Source: Tretioscincus oriximinensis
Taxonomy: Eukaryota; Chordata; Lepidosauria; Squamata; Gymnophthalmidae
NCBI GenBank assembly: GCA_022410635.1
Contig: JAJVDF010000490.1
Span: 463,813 to 527,812 of the forward strand
Direction: 5' to 3'
DNA: 64,000 nt
The notes below the pieces were generated by a model, which made no database searches, was not told where the DNA came from, and worked only from the letters and a program-made list of their open reading frames with translations. The translations under genes and the position numbers were made by a program. Below are positions 1 to 11,300 of the stretch, one piece after another (position 1 is the stretch's first letter; each line of letters opens with the position of its first letter).

Positions 1-658
1 GATTTTAATATGTTCGCCATTCTTTTAGCACTTTTACAATCATTTTCAGTTTTCACTACCCTGAACAGTTTAGTGTCATCAGCGAACTTGGCTACTTCAC
101 TATTTACCTCGGAATGCAGATTGTTTATGGATATATTGAAAAGCAAAAGTCCCAGTACAGATCCCTGGGGTACTCCACTTCTTACCTCTTTCAACTCAGA
201 GAACTGTCCATTTATTACTATTCTCTGTTTTCTATCTTTTAGCCAGTTTCCAATCCTGGACAAAGTCTGTCCTCTTATACCATGAGTGTGAAGCTTTTTT
301 AGGAGCCTTTGATGAGGGATATCAACTGGATCCCCTTTATCTACATGTTTGTTACCACCCTCAAAGAATTCTAGCACGTTAGTAAGGCATGGTTTACCTT
401 TGCAGAAAGTGTGCTGAGTCTCATACCGCAATGCGTGCTTCTCCATGTGTTTAATAATTATGGTTTCCAACACTTTACCTGGTGTTAAACTGATGGGTGT
501 TATGTTACGTTTGTTTGGTGTTACATTAGCTACCCTCCAATCTACTGGTACTGTGCCTGATCTTAAGGAAAGATTAAATATTTTGGTCAGAAATTCAGCA
601 ATTTCACTTTTGAGTTCCTTAAGAATTCTTGGATGAATGCCATCTAGCCTGGGGATAA
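1..658 (-). mobile_element. CR1/L2-type LINE reverse-transcriptase fragment
   Basis: Read on the minus strand this encodes pieces of a non-LTR retrotransposon reverse transcriptase. A GVPQGS-like motif near 150-190 is followed by FADDTKLF (a YADD-box variant) near 60-90. Upstream (300-650) lie the usual DGIHPRILKEL-like and SGTVPVDWRVANVTP-like stretches. Several stops and frameshifts are present, so it is dead. It runs off the left edge of the window. CR1 is favoured because most other LINE pieces here are CR1, but this internal part could belong to a related clade. Confidence 0.8.
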
Positions 659-667
659 ATAACTACA

Positions 668-921
668 ATAGAGCAAGTTTTATGTAGTGATTAGATTGTT
701 GGACTATTATCTGGTAGAGTCCTGGATCAATTCCACACTCCTCCATGAAGCCACCTGGGAGACCTTGGTCCATTCACAGTTTAGAATTCTCTCAGCTCCG
801 TATACTTCACAGGGTTTCTGTTGTGGAGAAAGCAAAAAAAGCTATATGCACTTCCCTTTGAGTAGCTGCCCTGGGACCTTCAAGTATAGGGTGGGATGTA
901 AGTACAAATAAATAAATAAGT
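668..921 (+). mobile_element. tRNA-derived SINE, Sauria type
   Basis: The 5' part has the layout of a tRNA-derived head (TGTAGTGATTAGA as A-box region, TCCTGGATCAATTCC as degraded B box). The body follows (CACCTGGGAGACCTTGGTCCA, then CTCTCAGCTCCG) and the end is a CAAATAAATAAATAAG tail. The same body recurs at 61405-61650 and, inverted, at 35560-36062. It starts where the LINE fragment on its left stops. The head is diverged, so it is an old copy. Confidence 0.8.
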
Positions 922-2684
922 TTAGAAACATTTTACCCAGGGATAAAATATGAATTACTGTACAATACCTTTTCAGACAGAATAGNACACTTGCAAGATA
1001 AAAGCTTAAGGAAGCAACTGTATTTGCATCCAGTTTTTGAAAAGATTCTGTGCCCTTAAAAAGAATGATAATTAGAAGCAATATGTTAACCAGAAGTGTT
1101 CATATGAGTCATTATTGGCTTGTGTATCATTCTTTCTTTCTATTTTAAATGATGCGCAATAATTCAAACCAGTGTTGGGTTTTTTACATTGTGCCAAAAC
1201 AGTACAAATATTCATTCACTCCTTTCCTCGAGCTTCTAAATACATAATTCTTTTCTACTTTTTCATTCTGGGATTCGTTACATCCTTTTGCATCCTAATT
1301 CTTCCTGTCATGCCTAAGGCACTTGGGTTGCAACAGTCAGAATTATAGACTGTACTGTAAGTTANTGGAGCATTAGAAAGTGCTCAACTATCTTGAAATA
1401 TTTTATGTATTTTTTGTCTTTCCAGCACAAAGCAGCCTATATTAGTTTTTCTAAATGCCAATATTGTTCTCTAAGGGATTCATGGGTTGAATAATTAAAC
1501 TGCAGTAAAGATAAAAGCAGCTNAAAAACAATTAGAAATAAAAATTATTTAAAAATGCTTAAAAGTGATTAAATCCATATGGCATTTTTGTTTTAAAAAG
1601 TTCACTTGTCTCTGAGCTAGCAAAATTTAAGGCAAACGCTACACTCAATCATGGGTGATGTTGCTTAACCATCTATCTATATAGATGATGCCTATATATA
1701 AAAAATTGTAGACAGTTAGGTGCTCATTAATAGCAGGAAAATAGTGGGCTAAGTAATTAAAAGAACATGATATTAGGGTTTAGAACACATGAAGTACAGA
1801 TAATTTGTAGATGAGATACCAGAATCTTTGTTATAGGGATGTACATGATGAACAAAATTCAGTACAATGGCAAATTGTTTCTTTTATTTATTTTTATGTT
1901 TACTTATTTATACTTATATGCCCCCCCTACACCTGAAGGTCTCACAGTGGCCAATAATAAATAGTTGAACAATTGGGGGATTGCATTTGCATTTGAACAT
2001 GTTCAAAAAGCAAAAGCCCTTTTCAAGTCAAAACCATAGCAAATACAAACTATTTGAATAGTTTGTGTTAGTGAGCAGAAGGCTGGTTTGTTTATTTATT
2101 TCTATTCTGCCTTAGGTTGGGTAAAAACAAAGTACAACATGTATTTAAAAACAATATTGGTGCCTGAAAATGGGATGGAAAGCTGTTTCTTCAGCCAAAG
2201 GCCAGGGTAAAGAGCTGTGGCTTCAAAAGGGTTTCTGAACATATACAGCATTTATACTTAATGCACGTTGGGGGGGACTATTCTTTAGTCTGGTGGTACC
2301 ACTGAGAAGATTGTATCTCAAATTCCTACTCCTCTGTTGTTGAGTGGGTTGGTACAACTTGGAGGCCCTCCTATACAGATCNTAAGGCACAGACGGTTCA
2401 AAAAATGAGAATTTCATTAGATATTTGGTGCCCAATTGAATTTCTTGATATGTAAACTTGGCACATCTGTAATCTGNTAGCCTTTGTTGGAGAAAAATTC
2501 TTCTTATAACAGGAAAGTAGTTTTGCAGAGTTATCTAGCTACAGAAATTAACTGGACCAAAGAGAAAAATCAAGGCAGAACCCCAGCTGTATTTACTAAT
2601 GCACTGGGATGTCACAGAATGTAACAAAAACAGAATAGAGGTGCAACATGTGAGTCTCAGATTAGTGCTTGTGTATGAAACAAA
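922..2684. other. No gene seen; old repeat tails
   Basis: AT-rich sequence without a supportable exon. Two inverted LINE/SINE-type 3' tails can be seen: 1878-1965 (ATTTATTT followed by CCTGAAGGTCTCACAGTGG) and 2085-2235. Single n bases are present at 986, 1365, 1523, 2382 and 2477. Confidence 0.5.
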
Positions 2685-2772
2685 TGAATTTCCTGATGGG
2701 TTATTCCCCACAATGGGTTGGACCCAATGGCCTTGGAGGTCCCATCTAAATCCATGATTCTATGAATTGTAA
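2685..2772 (+). mobile_element. CR1 3' end remnant
   Basis: The motif GGACCCAATGGCCTTGGAGG followed by CCATGATTCTATGAATT is the usual extreme 3' end of CR1 LINEs (ATTCTATG microsatellite). Only about 90 bp remain, as is common for 5'-truncated CR1 insertions. Confidence 0.7.
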
Positions 2773-3184
2773 TAGGTATGATTTAGGCATAAATATTTAT
2801 GTTCTTAGCTGACCAATATAATTCAGGAATTAAAAGAAAGCATAACATTACTTGCTGGATACAGCAGGACCTTAAACAAGCTGATCATAGAACAAGTTAG
2901 AAACAAAGAGGATTCTCTGTTTAAAGGTTTCAAGGCTAAATTATTTCATATTTTGCTACAAAGTTCTTATTTCCCCTCCCTATTTTGTAATGTTAAAATG
3001 TGTGCACTTTTCATTAACTGCTTTCTTTCGTTCGAGCTCAAGTCTCGTACTACTCATCATGGAATCTCATTTTGGAATTCCATATTTGACTTAACAGCCA
3101 TGACTGGAATTTCATTGGATTTAAAATAACGAACAAATGAACCCTGTCTGCCATTTCATGGTTTGATTTGGAAGGAAAATAGAT

Positions 3185-3800
3185 TTGGATTTTTACCGCC
3201 CCTGTACCCAAAGGTCTCAGGGTGGGTAATAAACAAACAAACATAAAACAGGTTACAATCTGTAAGACTACAATGTGTGAAAGTTGAGGAGAAACTATTT
3301 TTTCAATCAAAGACCAGGGCAAAGAGAGATTTTTAGAGATTTTTTAAAAGATCAGAACAGCAGAAGGACCTCTGCTGCAGACCTTGGGATGGACAGATTA
3401 ATATAAGCGAAGGCGTTCCTTTAGGTGTTTGGGACCTAAGTCAAGTAGGGCCTTATAGTTGTCTTTAGCACCTTGAATTGGGCTTGGCAGCAAACTGACA
3501 ACAATATGGTTATTTTAAATGTGGTATGATTTTATGTTTGGACAATCATGCCAGACAGCAGTCTAGCAACTGCACTGTGCTGCTTTGCTTCTGCTAGCTT
3601 CCAAACCGTCTTCATGAATAGNTCCATATAGAATGCATTTCAGTAATCCAATCGGGAAATTACCAAACAATGGAATACTGTGGTGAGTTGATCTGTTTCT
3701 AAAAGTTTTTGTTGGAGCAGATGTAAGTAAGGGAAGCTACTCTTGACTACTACATTCATCATTTGTAACTATTTAGAACAATCTAGATCTGGGCTTTTGG
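3185..3800 (-). repeat. Interspersed repeat, LINE-like 3' region
   Basis: The left edge has the tail motif CCCAAAGGTCTCAGGGTGGG. The rest (3380-3740: rank-order phrases such as TAGGGCCTTATAG, CTTCCAAACCGTCTTCATGA, AATCCAATCGGGAAATTACC) is matched in the same order at 20385-20790. It is therefore a multi-copy element in this genome. It has no ORF, and I cannot assign the class from sequence alone. Confidence 0.55.
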
Positions 3801-3882
3801 GGCTAGTTACCCAGCGTCTTGAGAGAGTCCTTTTCTGCATCTTTCTTTCATGTGGTTCTGGATTTAGGTTTACTTCAAAATA

Positions 3883-3960
3883 TACTGCTGAAAACATTTA
3901 AGGGAACACTTTAACATAACAGTGTAACAATAAGTGTTCCCTTAATTGTTTTTAGCAGTA
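3883..3960. mobile_element. Fold-back MITE, TACTGCT family, copy 1
   Basis: A 78-bp near-perfect palindrome. The left arm TACTGCTGAAAACATTTAAG is matched by the reverse complement of the right arm (TACTGCTAAAAACAATTAAG), with about 30 bp per arm and a short loop. TA flanks both ends, which would fit a Tc1/mariner-like target duplication. A second copy lies at 20240-20312. Confidence 0.65.
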
Positions 3961-3963
3961 TAT

Positions 3964-5104
3964 ATACATGCCTACTCTCTACTGTGAATACAAAGACTTC
4001 ACCCATTAGTTATCATGANATCTTATATCAGCTGCAGAAAGTCTAATCCATCTTTAAATCTGAGTGTGATNCTAGAATAGAACATACTAATTTAAATGGT
4101 AAGGGCCCTGATCCCACACTTGCTTTTAAATTTTCTTCATTCCTGAAAAATGAGTTAAATCCATTTTTTTGTTTAATATAGAAAAAACTTGATGCAGCTC
4201 ATTCTTCAGTAGTGAGGAAATTCTAAAAATAAGTTTGTGGTCAGGGTCTAAGTAGGAGTNCCATTATTAAGTACTCTTATTTGCAAACCTTGAACACAGT
4301 ATAGGATGAATTGTTCTAATGGGCTAGTTTGTTTATTTCAAATTAGCAATAACTGTTTGCTTCTATGATTCTGCTCACTTNACTACGTTGTTCCACTGGG
4401 ATGGTTTTTTAAGTCAACAAAGGGACTTTGTGAAAGAATTTTTGAAACAGGATNACATCAGCTTCTTTGGAAAATCAAGCCTGTGACATCAGCATGGAAG
4501 GGGTGGCTGATATGCACATCTCTGGAAGGCTTTCCATATATAATATTCAGTAACCCTGTGTCCTTCAGGTAATTGCTATTTTTCCAGCTGGAAGTGGAGG
4601 AATTTCATGCACATGTCAGTCACTTGCAGGATTTTCAGTGAGAAGAACAGCATTAGGAGGAACACCATGTACCATGCTTTACTTCAAGTGTACCTTCCAT
4701 TCTGCATACTACGATGTTTTGTGTTGAATTTCATGGATGCACGGATATGTTGAAATTCAAGCACACNTATTAAAAACATCTGTTTGCATCAAAATGTTAA
4801 GAGTTTCTGCTGTAAAAATATTACTCATTATTCTTCCTTTGATTATGTTAGGATTATAACTGTAGCATAGAGTAATTATGATTTATTAAACCACAAGCTG
4901 TTCAGCCTGATGGGATTCTTTGCTTGCAACAGTTTCTATATCTATAACAGACTAGGCAATGGATTTAACGTTCTCATATTAAGCCTTCGTATTGCTTTTT
5001 CGGATGTTTATTGCCGCTATTGTCTTATTTCTGTGCTGCTTTTCCATGATTGTTTTTAAGAGGACTTGCCAGAGATGCAACAAAATGTATGCTGCTTTGA
5101 ATTT
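3964..5104. other. No gene seen; possible promoter-like motifs near 4453-4544
   Basis: Low-repeat AT-rich sequence with no exon I can support. It contains two CRE/AP-1-like octamers (one with an n at 4453-4460, TGACATCA at 4484-4491), a GGAAAA element between them and a TATATAAT at 4537-4544. This could be an upstream promoter of ZNF831, but nothing else supports that. Confidence 0.25.
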
Positions 5105-5490
5105 GCTACTTTTGTATTGATGTTTTATTGTGGGCCACCCTGAGATCTTCGGGTGCAGGGCGGGGTATAAGTATGTATAAATAAATAAAGGAAGATGTGC
5201 TTCTCATAAACAGTGGAAAACATTTAGGTAGTTAAAAGGTGATCCTGAGAAGATCCCTTCTACACATTGGTGCAGCCTAAAGGAAGCCTTGTCCACTGCT
5301 TGTAAACTTTGCACAGGAAAAAGTATAAACCAGACCATAAGGGGATGGAGCAACAGGCAGGACTTCTGAAATACCATTTGCAGAGTGTCATGAACAGGTG
5401 CATATTTTGCTTGCCTCTGTTCAGACTAGAATGCTGGATTAGATGGGCTGTGGCCCAATCCAATATGGTTCTTCTTATGTTCTTATGACC
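5105..5490 (+). mobile_element. SINE/LINE tail followed by CR1 3' end
   Basis: 5105-5190 is a repeat tail (CCACCCTGAGATCTTCGGGT, then AAATAAATAAAG). 5330-5490 is the 3' end of the squamate CR1 family: a GAATGCTGGATTAGATGGGC block, then TTCTTATGTTCTTATG. The same block ends the CR1 copies at 13440, 33420 and 63420. Confidence 0.75.
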
Positions 5491-5531
5491 AGAAAGTTGG
5501 TCCAGTTATTTGATAGTGCATATATCTATAG

Positions 5532-5671
5532 TAAGGCTGAAGTCAGAGCCATACTTTTAATCCAGCTTCAAGTCCTGAAGAACGGAACTAGGAAAAAATC
5601 CCCCCCCCCCGGTTTGGTCTAGTCCTTCAGGACTGAAGTTGGATTAAAAAGGTGGTCTGACTCCAGCCTTA
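5532..5671. repeat. Fold-back element, about 48-bp arms
   Basis: The left arm starting TAAGGCTGAAGTCAGAGCCA and the inverse of the right arm starting TAAGGCTGGAGTCAGACCAC pair over about 48 bp. The loop is about 45 bp and contains a run of C. This is consistent with a short non-autonomous DNA transposon. No convincing target duplication is visible. Confidence 0.6.
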
Positions 5672-5895
5672 ATTAAAATACTCATTCCAGTCCTTTGCAG
5701 TTCACAGACTTCCAAGAATTCAATATTTAGTTTTGCTATTGCATGTTTAATAGCATCCAACTTATTCATGGAATTTTCATTCCAACTTCCTATGTAATAT
5801 TTTTCTTTATGGTATTAGACTTCACTTTCACCACCACACATATCCTGATCACTGCTTTATTGTAATAGATCTTTTGCATCTTAAAGAATCTANGA

Positions 5896-6068
5896 ACAAT
5901 AGTAAGGCTAAGAGATAAAATCCAGGCTAGAGGTTTACACCTTTAATGTTTGTGAAAAAGCTATTTTCTCCCCAGGTATCGCGGGCAATTTAAGCTGCAT
6001 CTGGTGAAAACCTCTGTTTTCTATATCCATTAAAGGTGTAAACTTCCTGATTTTATCTTATAATCCTA
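5896..6068. repeat. Fold-back element with GGTTTACACCTTTAATG arms
   Basis: The two ends are inverted copies: GATAAAATCCAGGC...TTTACACCTTTAATG on the left and CATTAAAGGTGTAAA...GATTTTATCTTATAATCC on the right. Related single ends occur at 59800-59955, and a weaker one at 51420-51520. It looks like a dispersed non-autonomous DNA element. Confidence 0.6.
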
Positions 6069-6889
6069 AACAGTGGCCAACCTAAACAATGTCGTAACAG
6101 AGAATTCACAGTGCTTCAGTAAGAGAAACCCATGGAGAGGCACTGCAGGAAACATGATATCACTAGAAGATAGCCTCCACTCAATCAGAAAGAGTGGAAA
6201 TGCACAGATGCAGACACAGATGTGTGCGCACACACACACACAGCCAGCAGCACATGCCCCTCTTATAATTTTAAAGCATCGTTGTGGATTATTTCTAGGA
6301 CTTTGTTTAGTCTTTGCCAAGAATAATTGATTCTTTAACATGGTTAATGGATGAAACTGCTTACAGAATCAAGCTTCTAGAAGTGTGCTACTGCAAGTCA
6401 AGAGAGCTGATAATTGTGGCCTGTCTGCTTCCAGCTGCATTTTAAACTAGCAATGGCTGATTAATCTGCAATTTATCCTTCAATTTGGTTTGCCTCCTGT
6501 GGGGTTTTGGACATTTGTTTCCCCTGTGAAGTATGTTGCCTTCAAAGCTGTGTTGGCTAAAAACCAAATACAATATTATGTTAATTCAGTGTTCTGTATC
6601 CCTATGTTTGTATAGATTTCTCAATTTTTTATCCTAAGCTATTGNACTTTAAATTCTTCTCCTAAAATTTAGTTCAGAGTTTTCTTTATTTGCTTGGTAT
6701 TTTATTTTCTAATCATTACTAATAAAAGGCATGTGGGAGAGTTCAGTATTTCAAAGTATAGTGACTAGTGACGGGGCTCGGAATTTTGAAAGCTTACAGA
6801 GTCCTGAGTTGATAACTGGCTAAAAAACAGAAAACAGAGGGAAGTAATATATGGACATCTGGGTGGAAAGCTGTAAAAAGTGGAATACC

Positions 6890-7060
6890 CCAGTACTGGG
6901 AGGGAAATGAAGGAAGGAAAGGAAGAATAAAAGAAGGAAAGGAAGAAGGAAAGAAAGGACAATGGAAAGAAACAAAGGTACAAGTGAAAGGGAGATGGGA
7001 GAGGGCAAAGGANCGAAAGAGTGAGTGAAGGCATGGATGGGAGGAAGGGGGAGGAAGGGC
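6890..7060. repeat. Purine-rich low-complexity tract
   Basis: A GGAAGGAAAGGAAGAA-type run of more than 150 bp. The apparent long minus-strand reading frames over it are only Ser/Phe/Leu runs from this composition. A short (CA)n lies further left at 6229-6242. Confidence 0.85.
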
Positions 7061-7090
7061 TAGAGCCCATGTATATAAGATCTCAGACAC

Positions 7091-7239
7091 CCTGGTCACA
7101 CAGTTCACACTTAAACCTTCTTCAGTCCTGAAGAATTATTTTAACTCAGGGTTTTTATCTCTCTATTTTAGACAGATAAAAAAAATAGATTAATCTTGTT
7201 TAGGACAGAAGAAGGTTTAAAAGTAAGTATGTGACCAGG
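7091..7239. repeat. Fold-back element with CCTGGTCACA ends
   Basis: The left end CCTGGTCACA...TTAAACCTTCTTCAGTCCT and the right end AGGACAGAAGAAGGTTTAA...TGTGACCAGG are imperfect inverted repeats of about 45 bp around a 55-bp centre. It is probably a MITE-like element. Confidence 0.6.
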
Positions 7240-7244
7240 ATTAA

Positions 7245-7570
7245 GTTCTCCTTCTCAGAGGTAGAAGGGGTAAGGACATGCAGGAAATACTTTTTATTGA
7301 TGGTCCCCAGACTCTGAAATAGCCTCCTTCTGTGGTGGTTTCCCAAGTGCCTATATTACTTGGGTTTTAGCAACTGGTTAAAACTTAACTCTTTACCCAG
7401 CCTTTGAGTCTTAGCTCCTCAGGGTTTTGTCAGGGAGGGTGAATATTTTGGAGGAAATATTGTATTTTAAATATGTTGCAATAATTGGGGTATTTTATCT
7501 TTGTTGTTGTTACTTGCTCTTCTACTTATGGATGAAGGGCAGGATATAAATATCTAAAATTAAATAAGTT
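7245..7570 (+). mobile_element. LINE 3' end, L2/jockey-like
   Basis: The order of motifs (TGGTCCCCAGACTCTGAAATAG, then ATGGATGAAGGGCAGGATAT and a short A-rich tail) parallels the better copy at 23255-23690. There the matching part reads like the C-terminal PKLWNSLP-type motif of L2-clade LINEs. Diverged and 5'-truncated. Confidence 0.45.
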
Positions 7571-7790
7571 CGTGTTATGACCACAGCAATTCTTTGAATT
7601 GAATACTTNCTTACTTTGAGAATTGTCCCTATATTTCCTACGATTTTCAGGAAACTTGCTACTTGATTTGTTCAGTGCATTCTGTGACAATGTCTACAAA
7701 AAACCTTAAGAAATGAGTTCCTTTCTCCATTATTGTGTCCTTCTATTATATTTTGCATTTTTGCCTGTTTCACATTTCATGTTTTTCTAG

Positions 7791-7857
7791 ACCTAGATGA
7801 GGAATTAACAGATATAGATGCATTAGAATGTGTGTCCAAAACACAGGGGAGAAAAAT
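7791..7857 (+). other. Candidate upstream (5' UTR) exon of ZNF831
   Basis: A 67-bp segment is bounded by a strong polypyrimidine tract plus TTTTTCTAG and by AAAT|GTATGT. It lies 476 bp upstream of the main exon. ZNF831 needs at least one more 5' exon, because the main exon begins at a splice acceptor. Nothing beyond the splice signals supports this one, and chance occurrence is quite possible. Confidence 0.2.
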
Positions 7858-8367
7858 GTATGTCTTTAATGTTATTATTGGCAATCCTATATTTTATGGG
7901 TGGTGTAATTTAAAGTTGAGTATACAGCCATTGGTAAAAAACACTGAATTTCTTACCAATAGATGGAAGCAGCTGTCATATTCAGACATGGTGAGGAAAT
8001 GAGGTTAGGAACTTCAGTTCTTAGCATTTGGGTTAGATTTCCAAATATCTTGGAACTTCAGAGTCATATTTGCCATCAAAACTGCTCCAGGATGTTCTGG
8101 TGTTGCTGGACTGTGCCCACAAGATAAGTGTGGAAACTGCCATAAACACCTCAAACATTTCTAACTGAGAAATGCAGGTTGTGCTGCAAATTAACTATAA
8201 TTAATTCCAATGGTTTTCCCCCAAAAATCACAAATAACATTTCACATTGTGCTCAGTAGGACTTACAGGGAGCCAATCTTAAATTTTAGTTTTAAATGTT
8301 GTACAGTATATCTTTTGTCTGTTTCTTCTTCAGATAACCAAATAATTGGATGGAATACAAGAACAGA

Positions 8368-11300
8368 ATGGAAGCACAGAGATCACCTTGCCCCTCTGTA
8401 TCACTAGCTGATCAGCCCGTTCAACTGTCAGGTCTACAAGCCATACCAGTAGCCTCAAATCTTTCATTGAGTCCTGTGATCCTTCAGCCAGAAAAAGCCC
8501 CTCCTCAGGCTATATATGTGAAAGCCCTTACCATACCTCTTCATCAGCCTCTTCAGTCAGAATGCTCTTGGACAAACAACAAACTCTCCACAGACCAAAC
8601 TGGCCTCAGCTTAGACAACAGTAATGTACCGTTAATTATAAGCCCACTTTGTAATGCAGAAGGGAAAGATCAGATTCAAGCCATCATCCCTGGGCAAGCT
8701 GGGACAATCAATATAATCAGTGGTTTACCAATTTTATCCCAGAATTCTTCTCCATGTGCCCCTATTGGAAGCCCAGGGAAATCCAGAAGTGCTGGGAAGT
8801 ATCTATGTAAGCACTGCGGGCGTGATTGCATGAAGCCGAGCGTTCTTGAGAAACACATGCGCTCCCATACAGGTGAGAGGCCTTTTCCTTGCACCACCTG
8901 TGGTATAGCATTCAAGACTCAAAGCAATCTTTATAAACACAGGAGAACTCAAACGCATGTCAACAATGCCAAGCTGCCTTCAGAATCTGACAGCAGTGGC
9001 AAACTAGAAGATAATGAAAAGAGGACAGAGATAGTTGCCTCTTCCCAAACCACTAAAGTCAGCCATAGGAACTATGAACATCCCTGGACACCAGTTAAAC
9101 AAGCCATCTCAGAGGGTTCCACCAACATAACCGGTAAGGTGTGTCCTTCTGATGCTTTGTTGGCAGTCATAACTTCTTCTCTTTCATGTGAAAGCCAAAC
9201 AGTGACAACAGACAGTTGTTGTGGGGGAAGCAACCAGAGTGTCTTTGAGAACATTCTAGCAGTTCCGGCCCAGAGAAGGGTGGTCCAGGAGCAAAGGTCA
9301 CCCACGTTCAATAGGCACAGTCAACTCCAGAGACAACAAGCCACATATTCAGAGAGGCTGTGGGACAGCAGGTCTCCCGATTACAAGCTGAAGAAATGTG
9401 AAAGCACCGATTCGGGATACTTGTCACACTCCAACAGTGTGGATCAGCCCCTGCTCTCCCCCAGCCCACTTCACAGTCTTAGTGAGCAGAGCATTGAGTC
9501 AGAAGGGGATACAGATGCGAGTGAGCTCAAGGATGTGTCAGGAAACATTACAAAAGCCGATCTGAGTGAGAAAGCGCCAGGCTCATTTGCAATGGAGAAA
9601 AAAATGCTGGAGGAGCATATCTCAAAGCTAATCTCTCATAATAAAACAGTGGTCTGTGACTCCCAACTGGATAATGTTAGACCTAGAAAAACAGTGCTGT
9701 CCAAACAAGGCAGCATTGACTTGCCAATGCCTTACACTTACAAAGATTCCTTCCACTTTGACATACGACCTGCTGACGCAAATAGAAAGAAGCAACATTC
9801 GCTTTACTCAACCAAATCAATCTTCACGCTAGGGGAAAAATCTAAGCCCTTTTTTCATTCCGTCCCAACTCAATTTTCCACAACGATCGACTGCGTGCCT
9901 GTCACCAGAAGTAACTCTTTGCCTTTTGTTGAGACTTCCCGACGGGTACAGGATAAAACGGATAACTCTAAATTGCCGTCTTTCTCTGGAACATCCCCAA
10001 GCATGAGCTTCTCTGGTCCGTTGCACGGCAACAACTTTGCTACAAGCATTGCAGAGCCTCCTCCCAGTCATCCCCGGCTTCTGGTGAGGCAGGTGGCGGT
10101 TGACGATTTGCCTCTAAGTAAGATGCCTGAGTCATCCTCTTTGTCTTCGGAAGAGATGAAAAGCATTAAAAAGGCTGGCGCTGTGGAGGGACTGGGAACA
10201 AACACTAAGACTAAAAAACCCACTCAGAGGAAGCTAAAAATGTTCTCTCAGGAAAAATGGCAAGTTTACGGGGANGAGACATTTAAGAAAATTTATCAAA
10301 AAATGAAAAGCAGCCGAGAAACCAAGAAATCAAAAGAAAATAAGGTATTAGAGATTCCAGGCTTGCATTTGGGTGCCAAGGAAGTAACTAGGACCAAGAA
10401 AAGTGTTGTTCCAAGTGAGGACAGAAGCTGCACAATCCAGAAATGTGTTTCTTCCCAAGTTCCCATTTCTGCAAANTTAAATGCAAAAGAATCAGAAAGC
10501 CATGCCACTGGTAGCTCCACATCTCGGTGTGGTTCCTCAAAGGAGATTTTGAGTAGTGTTGCAGAATTTGTGGAATCATCGTGTTTATCAAAGAATTGTG
10601 AACATAGAAAAAAACATTTAATTATTTCAAAACCAGATTCCAGTGGCAACAATTTGAGTCAGACTATAGGCCCAGAGGTTGATTCTTCACTAGGTGTTTC
10701 TAATCAATACGGTAAGGAGACCGAGGAAGAAGACTTTACTGGATGTGAGTCACATGAAGGTGTTCCGTCCAGCAAAGAAGACCAAGCCAAAATAAATAGC
10801 AGTTTACAGTTTGCACAGCAGGCCTTGTCACTACACCAGTGCACTGTTGAAGAACCAATACAGGGATTTCAGGGTATGCCCACAGAAAGAAAAAAGCTAA
10901 AAGTTGATAAACAGAAGTTCAGGGATCAAGAAGAATTAAAAGCAAGTTTAGTTTCCGGTAGCTCTGAAAAGGGAACTGTAATATTCTTAGACCAATTCAA
11001 GCCTACTGATTTGATTATGCCCATTTCAGCAAGTCATCCCGTTAAAGAAGAAAAAGAAATAAGAATTCCCAGATTAAAAACACCAGATACCAGCATGGAA
11101 TGTGAAGACGCAACACAAGAATTTGGAATGACCTCAGTTGATCAGAAGGATATTGGTTACCATACATCACTTTCATCTGAACAGTTCAGAGCTCAGATAA
11201 CAAAAGAGCNTATTTGCAATTCAGGTACCATAGGAAAGCTACCAAAAGACATATGCCACGCAATAACAGAGGGAGAATATTCCTGGCAGAGGGAAGATGT

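Noticed and set aside
6765..7108. Ser/Phe/Leu-rich minus-strand proteins
   Set aside because: They come from a purine-rich low-complexity tract.
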